A program made the translations under genes and the position numbers. This document shows positions 53,657 to 63,166 of a DNA stretch of 64,000 nt, piece after piece. The number at the start of each line of letters is the position of its first letter. Position 1 is the stretch's first letter. Source of the stretch: CANMXU01 sp052030545 (lineage in GTDB: Bacteria; Pseudomonadota; Gammaproteobacteria; Enterobacterales; Alteromonadaceae); the NCBI RefSeq assembly GCF_052030545.1, contig NZ_JBPDIH010000014.1:1-64000 (forward strand). Reading direction: 5' to 3'. The notes beneath the pieces were generated by a model. That model made no database searches. It was given only the letters and a program-made list of their open reading frames with translations, and was not told the origin of the DNA.

Positions 53657-54895
53657 ATGCGCTTGCTCCACACGTCTGATTGGCATTTAGGTCAATATTT
53701 TTATGGCAAAAGCCGAGCGCATGAACATCAACAATTTTTAAATTGGCTACTAAACACTATTAGCGATGAAAATATCGATATTGTTATCGTTGCTGGCGAT
53801 ATTTTTGATACCGGTACGCCGCCAAGTTATGCCCGCGAACTCTATTTTGATTTTATTGAAAAACTGAATAAGCTCGATTGTCAATTGGTGATCTTAGCAG
53901 GTAACCACGACTCAGTCGCCATGTTAAGTGAAGCAAAAGGCTTATTAAAAAGCTTAAATACACAGGTTGTGCCTGTGGTTAGCGACGATATTAACCAACA
54001 AGTCTTTACCTTATCTGATAAAAATAACCAACCGCTTGCGGTTGTTTGCGCTATTCCTTATATACGCCCACGCGACGTTTTAACAAGTAAGGCAGGGCAA
54101 AGTGCACGCGACAAGCAATTGTCGCTGCAACAAGGCATAGCCGATCATTATCAGCGTTTATATCAACACGCAAAAACGTTGGCAGATGACAAATTGCCCA
54201 TTCTCGCAACAGGCCATCTAACCACGGTCGGCGTCACTGTATCTGAATCGGTTAGAGATATTTATATCGGTACACTTGAAGCATTCCCTGCAGATGCCTT
54301 TCCACCGGCAAACTACATTGCTTTAGGGCACATTCATCGCAGCCAAAAAGTCGCAAAAAGCGAACATATTCGTTATAGCGGTTCACCAATTGCACTGAGT
54401 TTTGATGAAGCTAAACAAGAAAAATCTGTGCTGATCGCTGAATTTGAGCAAGAGCGCTTGAGCCAAGTATTACCATTAACCATTCCATGTTTTCAGCCGC
54501 TGATCATGGTTAAAACCAGCTTAGAAAATGTTGTTGAACAAGTCAGCCAAGCGGTTGAGCAATATCAAGCAAACCATCAACAGGCGCCAGAGCAACGTAT
54601 TTGGCTAGACATTGAAATTAGCAGCGCGCAATACTTACAAGACTTGCAAATGCGGATAGCGTCTTTAGTTGAAAACCTACCTGTAGAAATTTTATTGGTT
54701 AGGCGGGCAAAAACTTCTCGCCAAGCGATGCCAGAGCAACAAGAAAAAGTGACCTTAAATGAACTTACTTTAATGGACGTATTTAACGCACGTTTAGCAC
54801 AAGAAGAATGGCAAGATGAGCAAGGTGAACAAAAACAGCGCCTAGAGCAGCTGTTTTTACAAATGGTTGCAGCAAGTAAAGAGGAGCAAGCATGA
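53657..54895 (+). CDS. sbcD: Nuclease SbcCD subunit D
   Basis: Mre11-type manganese nuclease of SbcCD, which cleaves DNA hairpins and protein-blocked ends. 412 residues. The phosphoesterase motifs are TSDWHLGQ (residues 6-13), VAGDIFDTG, LAGNHDS and the late GHIHRSQ with metal-binding histidines. A C-terminal capping region follows. Its stop overlaps the sbcC start by four bases (ATGA), so translation is coupled. Confidence 0.96.
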   Translation: MRLLHTSDWHLGQYFYGKSRAHEHQQFLNWLLNTISDENIDIVIVAGDIFDTGTPPSYARELYFDFIEKLNKLDCQLVILAGNHDSVAMLSEAKGLLKSLNTQVVPVVSDDINQQVFTLSDKNNQPLAVVCAIPYIRPRDVLTSKAGQSARDKQLSLQQGIADHYQRLYQHAKTLADDKLPILATGHLTTVGVTVSESVRDIYIGTLEAFPADAFPPANYIALGHIHRSQKVAKSEHIRYSGSPIALSFDEAKQEKSVLIAEFEQERLSQVLPLTIPCFQPLIMVKTSLENVVEQVSQAVEQYQANHQQAPEQRIWLDIEISSAQYLQDLQMRIASLVENLPVEILLVRRAKTSRQAMPEQQEKVTLNELTLMDVFNARLAQEEWQDEQGEQKQRLEQLFLQMVAASKEEQA

Positions 54896-57800
54896 AAATA
54901 ATCTCGCTTCGCTTTGAAAATATTAACGCCTTAAAAGGGCACTGGTTCATTGATTTTAGCCAAGCACCTTTTAACGGCAATAGTCTGTTTGCGATCACAG
55001 GCCCAACCGGTGCTGGTAAAACAACGATTTTAGATGCGATGTGTTTAGCCTTATATCATCGCACCCCAAGGCTGACTATTTCCGATAAACAAAACCAATT
55101 AATGACCCGCCACACCAGTAGCTGTTTAGCGGAAGTGGAATTTGAAGTAAAAGGTAAGGGCTATCGCGCCTTTTGGAGTCAGCGCCGCGCAAAAGGACAG
55201 GCTGATGGAAAATTACAAGCAGCAAAAGCTGAACTTGCCACCCTCGACGGTGAAATTATTGTCGATAAGTTATCACAGGTTAAACAGGAAATTGCTCAGT
55301 TAACCGGTTTAGACTTTTCCCGTTTTACCAAATCTATGTTGTTATCGCAGGGGGATTTTGCCGCATTTTTAAATGCTAAAGCGAGTGAGCGTGCTGAGCT
55401 GCTAGAAGAATTAACCGGTACTGAAATTTATGGTCAAATCTCGCAGTTTATTTTTGCTCAGCATAAAGAGGCTAATGAAGCATTAAAGTTGTTGTTAGCG
55501 CAAAGCCAAGGCATGCAGCTTTTAACGGAAACCGAAGTTGAGACCTTAAATCAACAACTACAAGAAAATGAGCAACAAGAAAAAACACTGGTTGAGCAAC
55601 AAACTTGGCTGAGCCACGTGATTAAATGGCACGAGCAAAACCATATAAGCACTCAACAGAAAATCAAAGGTGAACAGCTTCTTAAGCAAAATCAAGCACA
55701 AGAATTGGCGGCAAATGCACAATTAACTCAGCTTAATTTGGCTGCGCCTGCTGAAGCGCTTCGCATAGCGTACGAGCAGCAAAAACACCTGATTAATGAA
55801 CATGCTAAACAACAAAATATTGTCGAACAAAACAAGCTGCAATTTAACCAAGCGCAAAGTCAGTCAGGCTTATTAGCTAAACAATTAACGGCAGCGACAA
55901 AAGAGCAGGACAACGCACAAGAGGGGTGGCAAAAAGCCGAGCAACTGATTAATGAAAAAATAGTGCCGCTTGATCATGAAATTGACCAAGTTACTATTGC
56001 TATGAATAAGCAACAGGAAAGCAAAAATGTGCTTGCTGAGCAATTATCAGGCGTTGATGTTAAGTTAAAGCAACAACAACATTTGCTAGAAAATACGAGT
56101 CAAGAAATAACGGAGATTGCTGGTTATTTATCAACGCAAACACACCTAAAAAATCTACCGCAATTTCTGCCCTTATGGCAAAGTCAGTTTGCGCAATTAG
56201 GTGAAACAACACAGTCATCGATTGCGTTGAAAAAACAGCAGCAGGTTATCAATAATCAGCGTGATATTGAAGAAAAACAGCAGCAAAACCTAGTGATCAC
56301 CGGCCAACAATGTGAAGAGTCGCTTAATAACCTTCGCTTAGAAGAAAAGAAAATATCTTCTGAAATACAAGAGCTTGCAGGTTACGCGTTACCTCTTGTT
56401 GCAGCTTTGGCTGATACTGAACTAGAAAATGGAGCGCAACAGCCAGCGTCGTTTGAAAAAGCAATGACAGCGCAGATTAAAGCGCAGCAAAATAACCAAA
56501 CTCAGCTACTAGTTGCCCAACAATATGCTCGCCAGTTCCATGCATTAACGGCAGAAATAACAACCACTACTGAGCAGTTAGAAAGCGATAATAAAACGCA
56601 TCAAGAATTAACTGCGCAGCGTCAATTACTCAGACAGCAATATGTCGAACATAATCAGCAAAAGCGTGATCTTGAAACCATTGTTGCTCAGCATCAAACG
56701 ATTATGGCACTGTCTGATCACCGCGCCAATTTACAAGCTGAACAGCCGTGTCCATTGTGCGGTTCAACTCAGCATCCGGCGATTGAAAATTATCAAGCGA
56801 TTAACCCAAACGAACATCAACAACGTTTAGTTGAAATAACACAAGTGGTAGCATCAATTGAGCAACAAGGTAATAGTGTTAAGCAGCAGTTGGCACAAAT
56901 TGAAGGTAAAATTGGCGCACTTTCTCAAACCTTAGCTGAGAAAAATACACAGCAGCAATCCTTGTTAGTTCAGTGGCAACAAATTAGCGAGCCACTAATG
57001 CTAAGCTTTACCATTGAGCAGTTAACCGAATTAGATGAATATATTGTCGAGCAAAGCAATAACTTAGAACAGTTAACCGCTATTGAGCAGCAATATTTGC
57101 ATTTGAATAAGTCTTTGCAAGCATTGCATCAGCAGCTTAGCGATGCCGATAAATCATTAAGCCAAAAGCGCAGTGAGCAGGCATTAGTTGAACAATCGAT
57201 AGGCCAGCACAATAAACAGTTAGGCGAACTCGATCTGCAGCTTAGTCAACAAGCCCAAACGATAAATAACTTACAACAGCAGCTTGAGCAAAGCATTAGC
57301 CAAGCGAACTTAACTGTGCCCGAACATAACAAGTGTGAAGCGTGGTTTAACGAGCTTAACCAGCAAGTCGCCACATTTAACCAGCGCGAGCAACAGCATC
57401 AAAAGTTAACTCAACATAGCGTGGAAATAAACCACACAATTGCCTCAATCACTGAAAATTTTAAACGTATAGAAACTGAGATTAATGAAAGCAATCGCTT
57501 ATCTCAGCGCTTAATCACGGATAAAACTCAGCTTATGCAAACGCGAGAGCAATTATTTGGCCAGCAAACGGTGGCACAGGCAAGAGAGCAGCTTCAACAA
57601 GATAAACAGCAGCTTGAACAAAAAATGTCGACGTTAAGTGCTCAAATAAAAGATGCCGATATGCAAATGCAAAACTGGCAAGGGCAGGTGCACGCCAGCG
57701 AGCAACAATTACAAGACTGTGAAAATCAGCGAGAACAAGCCGTTACCACGTGGCAAAAGCGACTTGAGCAAAGCAGTTTTGACAATGAACAAGACTTTCT

Positions 57801-58707
57801 AAGTGCACTTATTACCCCTGAACTGCATCAGCAGCTAAGTGAGCTTGCCCAGCAATTAGCAACCGATAAACAACAAGCGCAGTTATTGCTAAAGCAGGCT
57901 GAGGAGCATTTAGTCGCACTTAAAGCTGAACAAGATCATTTATTTAATCAACCCGTTAGTCAGTCATTTAATCACGAATTTAGTCAATCAATGCTAAACA
58001 TAGATGCTAACAGCAATGATGAAACCTTATTAGCAAGTCAGCAGCAACTTAGTGAGCAAATTAAACAGCTGCAAATTGATAAAGGTCAGTACAGACAAGC
58101 CTTAAATCAAAACCAAACACAACAAGAAAAACAAAAAGAGCTACTTGCCCAAATTGCTAGCCAACAAACACAAGTCGATGACTTAGCCCATTTAAATGGC
58201 TTAATTGGCTCAAAAGATGGCGCTAAATTTAGAAAGTTTGCCCAAGGGCTAACCTTAGCGCATTTGGTTTATCTGGCAAATAAACAGCTAGATAAGTTAC
58301 ATGGACGCTATCAGCTGCAATGCCAAGCGGATGATTCCTTATCGCTACAAGTCCTAGATACTTGGCAGGGGGATTCTTTGCGTGATACGCAAACCTTATC
58401 AGGCGGTGAAAGCTTTTTGGTTTCCTTAGCCTTAGCGTTGGCATTATCGGATTTGGTCAGTGCTAAAACCAGTATTGACTCGCTGTTTCTTGATGAAGGT
58501 TTTGGCACGCTAGATAACGATACATTGGAAGTCGCACTTAGCGCCTTAGACAACTTAAATGCCAGTGGCAAAATGATCGGTATTATTAGTCATATTGATA
58601 CCTTAAAAAGCCGAATTGATGTGCAAATCGCCGTTAATAAGCACAGCGGTCTAGGGGTTAGTGAACTTGACAGTAATTATCGTTATTCAGTGAAAGAATC
58701 AGACTAA
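54892..58707 (+). CDS. sbcC: Nuclease SbcCD subunit C
   Basis: Rad50-type SMC ATPase of SbcCD, 1271 residues. The Walker A motif GPTGAGKTT lies near residue 38, followed by a very long Gln-rich coiled coil with the zinc hook CPLC at about residue 620-623, then a second coil. The ABC signature LSGGESFLVSLALALALSD is near 1169 and Walker B SLFLDEGFGTLD follows. Gln/Glu-rich coils are unusually repetitive. Overlaps sbcD by four bases. Confidence 0.96.
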   Translation: MKIISLRFENINALKGHWFIDFSQAPFNGNSLFAITGPTGAGKTTILDAMCLALYHRTPRLTISDKQNQLMTRHTSSCLAEVEFEVKGKGYRAFWSQRRAKGQADGKLQAAKAELATLDGEIIVDKLSQVKQEIAQLTGLDFSRFTKSMLLSQGDFAAFLNAKASERAELLEELTGTEIYGQISQFIFAQHKEANEALKLLLAQSQGMQLLTETEVETLNQQLQENEQQEKTLVEQQTWLSHVIKWHEQNHISTQQKIKGEQLLKQNQAQELAANAQLTQLNLAAPAEALRIAYEQQKHLINEHAKQQNIVEQNKLQFNQAQSQSGLLAKQLTAATKEQDNAQEGWQKAEQLINEKIVPLDHEIDQVTIAMNKQQESKNVLAEQLSGVDVKLKQQQHLLENTSQEITEIAGYLSTQTHLKNLPQFLPLWQSQFAQLGETTQSSIALKKQQQVINNQRDIEEKQQQNLVITGQQCEESLNNLRLEEKKISSEIQELAGYALPLVAALADTELENGAQQPASFEKAMTAQIKAQQNNQTQLLVAQQYARQFHALTAEITTTTEQLESDNKTHQELTAQRQLLRQQYVEHNQQKRDLETIVAQHQTIMALSDHRANLQAEQPCPLCGSTQHPAIENYQAINPNEHQQRLVEITQVVASIEQQGNSVKQQLAQIEGKIGALSQTLAEKNTQQQSLLVQWQQISEPLMLSFTIEQLTELDEYIVEQSNNLEQLTAIEQQYLHLNKSLQALHQQLSDADKSLSQKRSEQALVEQSIGQHNKQLGELDLQLSQQAQTINNLQQQLEQSISQANLTVPEHNKCEAWFNELNQQVATFNQREQQHQKLTQHSVEINHTIASITENFKRIETEINESNRLSQRLITDKTQLMQTREQLFGQQTVAQAREQLQQDKQQLEQKMSTLSAQIKDADMQMQNWQGQVHASEQQLQDCENQREQAVTTWQKRLEQSSFDNEQDFLSALITPELHQQLSELAQQLATDKQQAQLLLKQAEEHLVALKAEQDHLFNQPVSQSFNHEFSQSMLNIDANSNDETLLASQQQLSEQIKQLQIDKGQYRQALNQNQTQQEKQKELLAQIASQQTQVDDLAHLNGLIGSKDGAKFRKFAQGLTLAHLVYLANKQLDKLHGRYQLQCQADDSLSLQVLDTWQGDSLRDTQTLSGGESFLVSLALALALSDLVSAKTSIDSLFLDEGFGTLDNDTLEVALSALDNLNASGKMIGIISHIDTLKSRIDVQIAVNKHSGLGVSELDSNYRYSVKESD

Positions 58708-58786
58708 CACCTTATTTACGATAATATATCTGCCTAAAACCCAAGTTAGTTAATTGTAACGGTCAACAAAACAAGGAACATATTTA

Positions 58787-59674
58787 GTGGAAATATGGAT
58801 TTATTTCACATTATTAGCCGCCACCATGCAAGCTGTGCGAACCGCAGGGCAAAAGCAGCTATCAGCTCATTTAAATGCCATGGCAACCACCAGTGTGCGC
58901 TATGTTTATGCCTTGCCATTTGCATGGGCTTATTTATGGTGGTTGTTAGATTATCGGCAAGTATCAGTTCCTGAGTTAAATCCGCAGTTTTTGCAATACG
59001 CGTTAACCGCCTCTGTGATGCAAATTATCGGTACAGCGTGTCTTGTTGCCGCGTTTAAATACCGAAACTTTGCCGTTGCCACTAGCCTTGCAAAAACCGA
59101 AGCAATCCAAGTGGCTGTTGTTGGCGCACTTGTCTTTTCAGCAGGTTTAAGTGCCTGGGGTTGGTTTTCTGTCGTTGTCGGCGTGATTGGAGTATTAATT
59201 GTTTCTAAAGTAAAATTTACCGTTCGAGACGTTTTTCAAAACCCCGGTGCAGGCTTTGGTTTAGCTTCAGGTCTAGGGCTTGCGATCACCACCTTATTAA
59301 TTAGAGAGTCGAGCTTAGCGTTAAACACCGATCTTATGGTTAGCGCCGCAGTAACGCTGGTATTTATGATCACCGTACAATCGGTTGTCTCACTGGTTTA
59401 TGTATATATTCAAAATAAAAAACAAATCCCTGTGATGATCAGCCAATGGCGCCTTTGCCTTTTTGTTGGTGTGACCAGCGTATTAGGGTCAATTGGTTGG
59501 TTTACTGGCGCAAGTTATCAAACGGCAGCCTATGTAAAAGCACTCGGGCAAGTTGAGTTTTTTATTACGCTGCTGCTGACTTATCGATTTTTTAAAGAAA
59601 AAATTACCCTAAAAGAGTATGTTGGCATGGCATTAATACTCGCAAGTGTGTTGATCCTGTTACTTTGGGCTTAG
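58787..59674 (+). CDS. EamA/DMT-superfamily permease
   Basis: An inner-membrane protein of 295 residues with about ten hydrophobic helices arranged as two EamA halves. The start is GTG at 58787 with AAGGAAC upstream. FRNFAVATSLAKTEAIQVAVVGALVF in the first half and YVKALGQVEFFITLLLTYRFFKEKI in the second are the equivalent EamA signature regions. DMT transporters move metabolites, and the substrate cannot be assigned here. Confidence 0.85.
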   Translation: MEIWIYFTLLAATMQAVRTAGQKQLSAHLNAMATTSVRYVYALPFAWAYLWWLLDYRQVSVPELNPQFLQYALTASVMQIIGTACLVAAFKYRNFAVATSLAKTEAIQVAVVGALVFSAGLSAWGWFSVVVGVIGVLIVSKVKFTVRDVFQNPGAGFGLASGLGLAITTLLIRESSLALNTDLMVSAAVTLVFMITVQSVVSLVYVYIQNKKQIPVMISQWRLCLFVGVTSVLGSIGWFTGASYQTAAYVKALGQVEFFITLLLTYRFFKEKITLKEYVGMALILASVLILLLWA

Positions 59675-59731
59675 CTTTTTGCTAAACTGCCGCCATTAAA
59701 AATTTGTTATCAATTATTGATTGGAAAATAT

Positions 59732-60226
59732 ATGAAAATTACTGATAAAACCGTTGTTCAGTTTCACTACACCTTAAAAGATGAAGCTGGCGTAGAATTA
59801 GAGTCTTCACACGGCAGCGACCCATTAGCTTACTTGCATGGCTATAAAAACATGTTAGTGGGTGTTGAAAATGCATTAACCGATAAAGAAGCGGGTGATA
59901 AATTTTCAGTAACATTACAGCCTGAAGATGCCTACGGCGAACGCCAAGAAGGTGCTGAACAACGTGTACCAGTAAAACATTTACAAGGTTTACCTACGCC
60001 AAGTGCTAAATGGAAAAAAGGCATGTCAGCTGTAGTTAATACAGAACAAGGTCAACGCCAAGTCACTGTGATCAAAGCAGGTAAATTCATGGTAACAGTT
60101 GATACTAATCCACCACTTGCTGGCAAAGTATTAACGTTTGATTTAGAAGTGGTTGACGTTCGCGCTGCAACCGATGAAGAAGTTGAGCATGGCCATGCGC
60201 ACGGTGTTGGTGGTCATCAGCACTAG
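59732..60226 (+). CDS. SlyD-like FKBP-type peptidyl-prolyl isomerase
   Basis: A cytoplasmic FKBP with an IF insert domain, 164 residues from the ATG at 59732 (MKITDKTVVQFHY); an in-frame TTG fifteen bases upstream is less likely. The FKBP core (VVQFHYTL, DPLAYLHG, GVENALTDKEAGDKF, EDAYGER) surrounds the insert, and the C-terminus is His-rich (HGHAHGVGGHQH), a nickel-binding feature of SlyD but shorter than in E. coli. FkpB is the alternative name. Confidence 0.88.
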   Translation: MKITDKTVVQFHYTLKDEAGVELESSHGSDPLAYLHGYKNMLVGVENALTDKEAGDKFSVTLQPEDAYGERQEGAEQRVPVKHLQGLPTPSAKWKKGMSAVVNTEQGQRQVTVIKAGKFMVTVDTNPPLAGKVLTFDLEVVDVRAATDEEVEHGHAHGVGGHQH

Positions 60227-60262
60227 CACTAATTTAACGGGCATTTTTACATGCTGTTTTCT

Positions 60263-60297
60263 AAAGCTATATAGCAGTGGTGTTATATAGCTTTTTT
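60263..60297. terminator. Bidirectional terminator between the FKBP and acyltransferase genes
   Basis: AAAGCTATATA (60263-60273) pairs perfectly with TATATAGCTTT (60284-60294), followed by a T run on the plus strand and a shorter one on the minus strand. It lies between two converging genes. Confidence 0.88.
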
Positions 60298-60325
60298 ATT
60301 GGGCGAACGCCTTAAATTTTGCTCC

Positions 60326-61438
60326 TTACTCCTTACTCGTTATTATTTTTTCTTGCTTAGGTAACACTTCAATTTTTATCTTTAATAATTGTGTGCTAAA
60401 GCGCTTAAATATAGGTGCAAACTTTAATTCGATGTGTATATGAATTAAATAGGCTAGCACTAGCATGATAACTAGGGTTACCGGTACAAGCAGATTTATA
60501 TCAATGTCACTACCGAAGGTATTAAATATCATATAGCCGATAAATTGATGAATGAGATACAAGGGGTAAGTTAAAATGCCCAAATAGTAAAATTGTTTTT
60601 TTCGTAGCGGGTGATGGTTACAAAAGGCCGTGATACAAAAAAATGCAAAACAGCCACTGTTGATGAGAGCAATGGTCAGTAAATCAAAATCAATAGCGAA
60701 CCATTTTGTCATTAACGATCCAAATAGCGTCGACTGTTTGATGATGTAAATATACGAAAGTATCAGCAAGAGGCTATGATAAAAGCTATTGCCGTCTCGT
60801 CGAATTAAGTAAAATACGCCGCCTGCGGCAAAGTAACCGCTCCAATGCGGAAAAATAGACACCCACATATCGACTTCTTTAGCCCAAGGGGTGAAAAGTG
60901 CCACTGTCGAACTAATAAGTACTGCAGCTAATACGTGTTTACAGTATTTCAGCCATTTTAACAGCAATAATATTAAGACTACCGCGTAAAATTTTAATTC
61001 TAAATAGAGCGTCCAGTAAGCCCAATCGACACGTTCAATATCAAACATAGTGTTTAGCATGGTGATATTGGCTAAAAACTTTGTCCATGTCATGGTGAGC
61101 ACGTTAGAGTCAAGCAATACCGCGCTGCCAAGAAATAGAGTCACTAAAGTAGTAAGGCACAAACTAAACCAATAAGCGGGAAATAAACGCACAAATCGTG
61201 ATTGAATAAAGCGACGGGCACTACCATTTTCAATACTCATGAAAATAACAAAACCACTAATAATAAAGAAAAAATTAATGCCCATGTAAGCATAACGACT
61301 GTAGCTACGAATTGACTCAAAGTCTGCTATTGGCGCAAAACCTTCCATATAACCGGTAAAGGTATAGTGGAAGAACACGACAAAAAATGCAGAGAAAAAC
61401 CTCAAAAAATCAATTTCATAGAATCGCGTTTTATTCAT
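60326..61438 (-). CDS. Acyltransferase 3 family membrane protein
   Basis: 370 residues with about ten membrane helices. The N-terminus YEIDFLRFFSAFFVVFFHYTF carries the conserved R and H of the acyltransferase-3 (OafA/NdvE-like) family, and GINFFFIISGFVIF is the second family motif. Members add acetyl or other acyl groups to cell-surface sugars or lipids. No surface-sugar genes lie next to it, so the acceptor is unknown. Confidence 0.88.
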   Translation of the reverse strand: MNKTRFYEIDFLRFFSAFFVVFFHYTFTGYMEGFAPIADFESIRSYSRYAYMGINFFFIISGFVIFMSIENGSARRFIQSRFVRLFPAYWFSLCLTTLVTLFLGSAVLLDSNVLTMTWTKFLANITMLNTMFDIERVDWAYWTLYLELKFYAVVLILLLLKWLKYCKHVLAAVLISSTVALFTPWAKEVDMWVSIFPHWSGYFAAGGVFYLIRRDGNSFYHSLLLILSYIYIIKQSTLFGSLMTKWFAIDFDLLTIALINSGCFAFFCITAFCNHHPLRKKQFYYLGILTYPLYLIHQFIGYMIFNTFGSDIDINLLVPVTLVIMLVLAYLIHIHIELKFAPIFKRFSTQLLKIKIEVLPKQEKIITSKE

Positions 61439-61821
61439 TATTTGTACGTTCCTTTACTTAAATAATACTGGTGAGCCAATCGAGGTACGGTATTGTTATT
61501 AGGGCTATTTTAAAAACCAAACCTAACTCGATCTTTCATAGCCTTTCAATTTGTGTGTTTTTATACTATTTCGTAACCAATAGAAAGTAAAGTATTGGGT
61601 CTAATATCGAATTATCGTGAATTCGTTACTTTGAAAGCGATAGATTATTATTTGGTATAGTTAAGTTGGTTTCTAAGATAATGAAAATATGGGATAGTAA
61701 GTACAAGGTTCTAACCTCATTATTTTTTATAAATTCGCTGTCTATAACTAAGCTGTCTATAACTAAGCTGTATAGAACTTAGCTGTCTAGAACTAAGTGG
61801 TTCTTTGCCAAGGAAAGTAAG
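61439..61821. other. Intergenic region with 15-base tandem repeats
   Basis: 383 AT-rich bases between the divergent acyltransferase and small membrane-protein genes. It contains the four-copy 15-base tandem repeat at 61737-61796 and no credible coding frame. Promoters for both sides should be here. Confidence 0.55.
61737..61796. repeat. Four tandem copies of a 15-base repeat
   Basis: Units GCTGTCTATAACTAA at 61737 and 61752 are identical; the third (61767, GCTGTATAGAACTTA) and fourth (61782, GCTGTCTAGAACTAA) carry one to three changes. The array ends 13 bases before the AAGGA ribosome site of the next gene, so copy-number change could alter its expression. Confidence 0.9.
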
Positions 61822-62202
61822 ATGTACTTTATTGCCGCATTTGGTTTATTGATGATGTGCTTGAGCATCATCATGATGGTCAGCCCAAGTTATTGGTCAA
61901 ATGCAATTATAGTATTTAGTGAAAAACCTTATTTTCATTGGTTTGAAGTAATAACTAGAGTCATTGCAGGATTTGTTTTTATCGTTTATAGCCAAACGAC
62001 TTTGTATCCTCAATTGATTTTGGTTATGGGGTGTATATTAGTTGCAGTTGGGATTGGGCTTGTCGTTACAGGTTCAGCTAAACATCGTCAGTTTGCGGTA
62101 TGGACTGCCCATAAATTTAAAAATATCTTTAGATCTGCAGGAATGGTTTCATTTGCTTTTGGTGGTTTCTTAATTTACCTATCAACAAGTATGTTTCAAT
62201 AA
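61822..62202 (+). CDS. Small membrane protein of unknown function
   Basis: 126 residues with four hydrophobic helices (about 2-20, 42-60, 66-84, 104-122) and short connecting loops. AAGGA precedes the ATG. No catalytic motif is visible and I do not recognise the family. It lies just after the 15-base tandem repeat. Confidence 0.7.
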   Translation: MYFIAAFGLLMMCLSIIMMVSPSYWSNAIIVFSEKPYFHWFEVITRVIAGFVFIVYSQTTLYPQLILVMGCILVAVGIGLVVTGSAKHRQFAVWTAHKFKNIFRSAGMVSFAFGGFLIYLSTSMFQ

Positions 62203-62343
62203 GTGTTTAGTCATGGTGCTTTGTTAAACTAATTAATTCCTGTATTGCTAAATAACCCTTGTTTGTCGCCGCTTCTGTTAGTTAATAAACGAATAGTCAT
62301 GATGACTTACGATTAAAATGTGATTTTACTACCTGAGATTATT

Positions 62344-62820
62344 ATGAAAATAAAAACCTTTGTTTTACTCGCTTTTTCACATGTCACTATTGGCGTATTG
62401 GGCTTTGCTATAGGCATTTTTTCTTTGCCTATTCTGACCGCGCCGCCTGCACCAACTGATGTTGAAATTAGTGCCATGTCGGCACAAAACCAATACAGCG
62501 CGCAATTTAAAATTGATTTAAAAGGCAGCGATTTTCTTCACTGGGGAGAAGGTGATGTTTCTCTAGGTGAAAACCATATTACCTTTAATGGCAAGCTCTC
62601 TCCCGGACCGGATTTTAAATTATACCTATCGCCTGAATTTGTTGAAAATGAAGCGGAATTTGAGCAATTTAAATCGTCAATGAAAGTCGTAGGCGAGGTT
62701 AATACCTTTAACAATTTTGTTGTTGAAGTGCCCAGTGATATTGAACTGGCTGAATTTAATACCGTTATTGTCTGGTGTGAAAGCTTTGGCGAGTTTATCA
62801 CTTCGGCAAAGTATCGATAG
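62344..62820 (+). CDS. DM13-domain exported protein
   Basis: 158 residues from ATG 62344. An N-terminal membrane helix or signal (about 4-28) is followed by a DM13 domain: FKIDLKGSDFLHWGEGDVSL, GPDFKLYLSP and VIVWCESFGEFITSAKY, where the cysteine in WC is the conserved DM13 residue. DM13 domains are proposed to have a redox role. Lone gene between two small unknown genes. Confidence 0.8.
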   Translation: MKIKTFVLLAFSHVTIGVLGFAIGIFSLPILTAPPAPTDVEISAMSAQNQYSAQFKIDLKGSDFLHWGEGDVSLGENHITFNGKLSPGPDFKLYLSPEFVENEAEFEQFKSSMKVVGEVNTFNNFVVEVPSDIELAEFNTVIVWCESFGEFITSAKYR

Positions 62821-62860
62821 TAGCCAAATTATTATTTTTAATTAAGGAGTTTATTATCCT

Positions 62861-63115
62861 ATGAAGTTTATTGAGTTAGAAGTCAAAACAGCTGTTATTG
62901 TTCACGGTTTTGACAGTGACAATAAAGAAATAATTGAAGATGTAAACGAAGAAAATTTTGTAAAAAAGCTTATTTCTATAGAAAGAATTCAATCTATCAG
63001 TGAAGATTATGTTTTAGTAACCTCGTCGCACGGTCGCGTAATGTATTGGCAGTATAATTGTTCGATGCAAGAGTTAAGTAATAAATTGCAGGCGTCTGAC
63101 TTAATAGTGGCTTAA
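62861..63115 (+). CDS. Small protein of unknown function
   Basis: An 84-residue acidic protein without signal peptide or membrane helix. It reads as alternating beta and helix (KFIELEVKTAVIVHG, RIQSISEDYVLVTSSHGRVMYWQYN). A good AAGGAG Shine-Dalgarno 11 bases ahead of the ATG supports it. I do not recognise the family. It converges on trmO. Confidence 0.68.
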   Translation: MKFIELEVKTAVIVHGFDSDNKEIIEDVNEENFVKKLISIERIQSISEDYVLVTSSHGRVMYWQYNCSMQELSNKLQASDLIVA

Positions 63116-63163
63116 CAGTAGCTTTGTTCTTCTTTTATTAAAGCTTTAATAACAAAGCTACTG
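63116..63163. other. Inverted repeat between the small unknown gene and trmO
   Basis: CAGTAGCTTTGTT (63116-63128) and its exact inverse (63151-63163) form a 13-bp stem over a 22-base loop that contains the palindrome ATTAAAGCTTTAAT. It fills the whole 51-base gap between converging stop codons. Neither side has a T run, so it is not a standard terminator, but it could still act as one or protect both 3' ends. Confidence 0.7.
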
Positions 63164-63166
63164 GTT

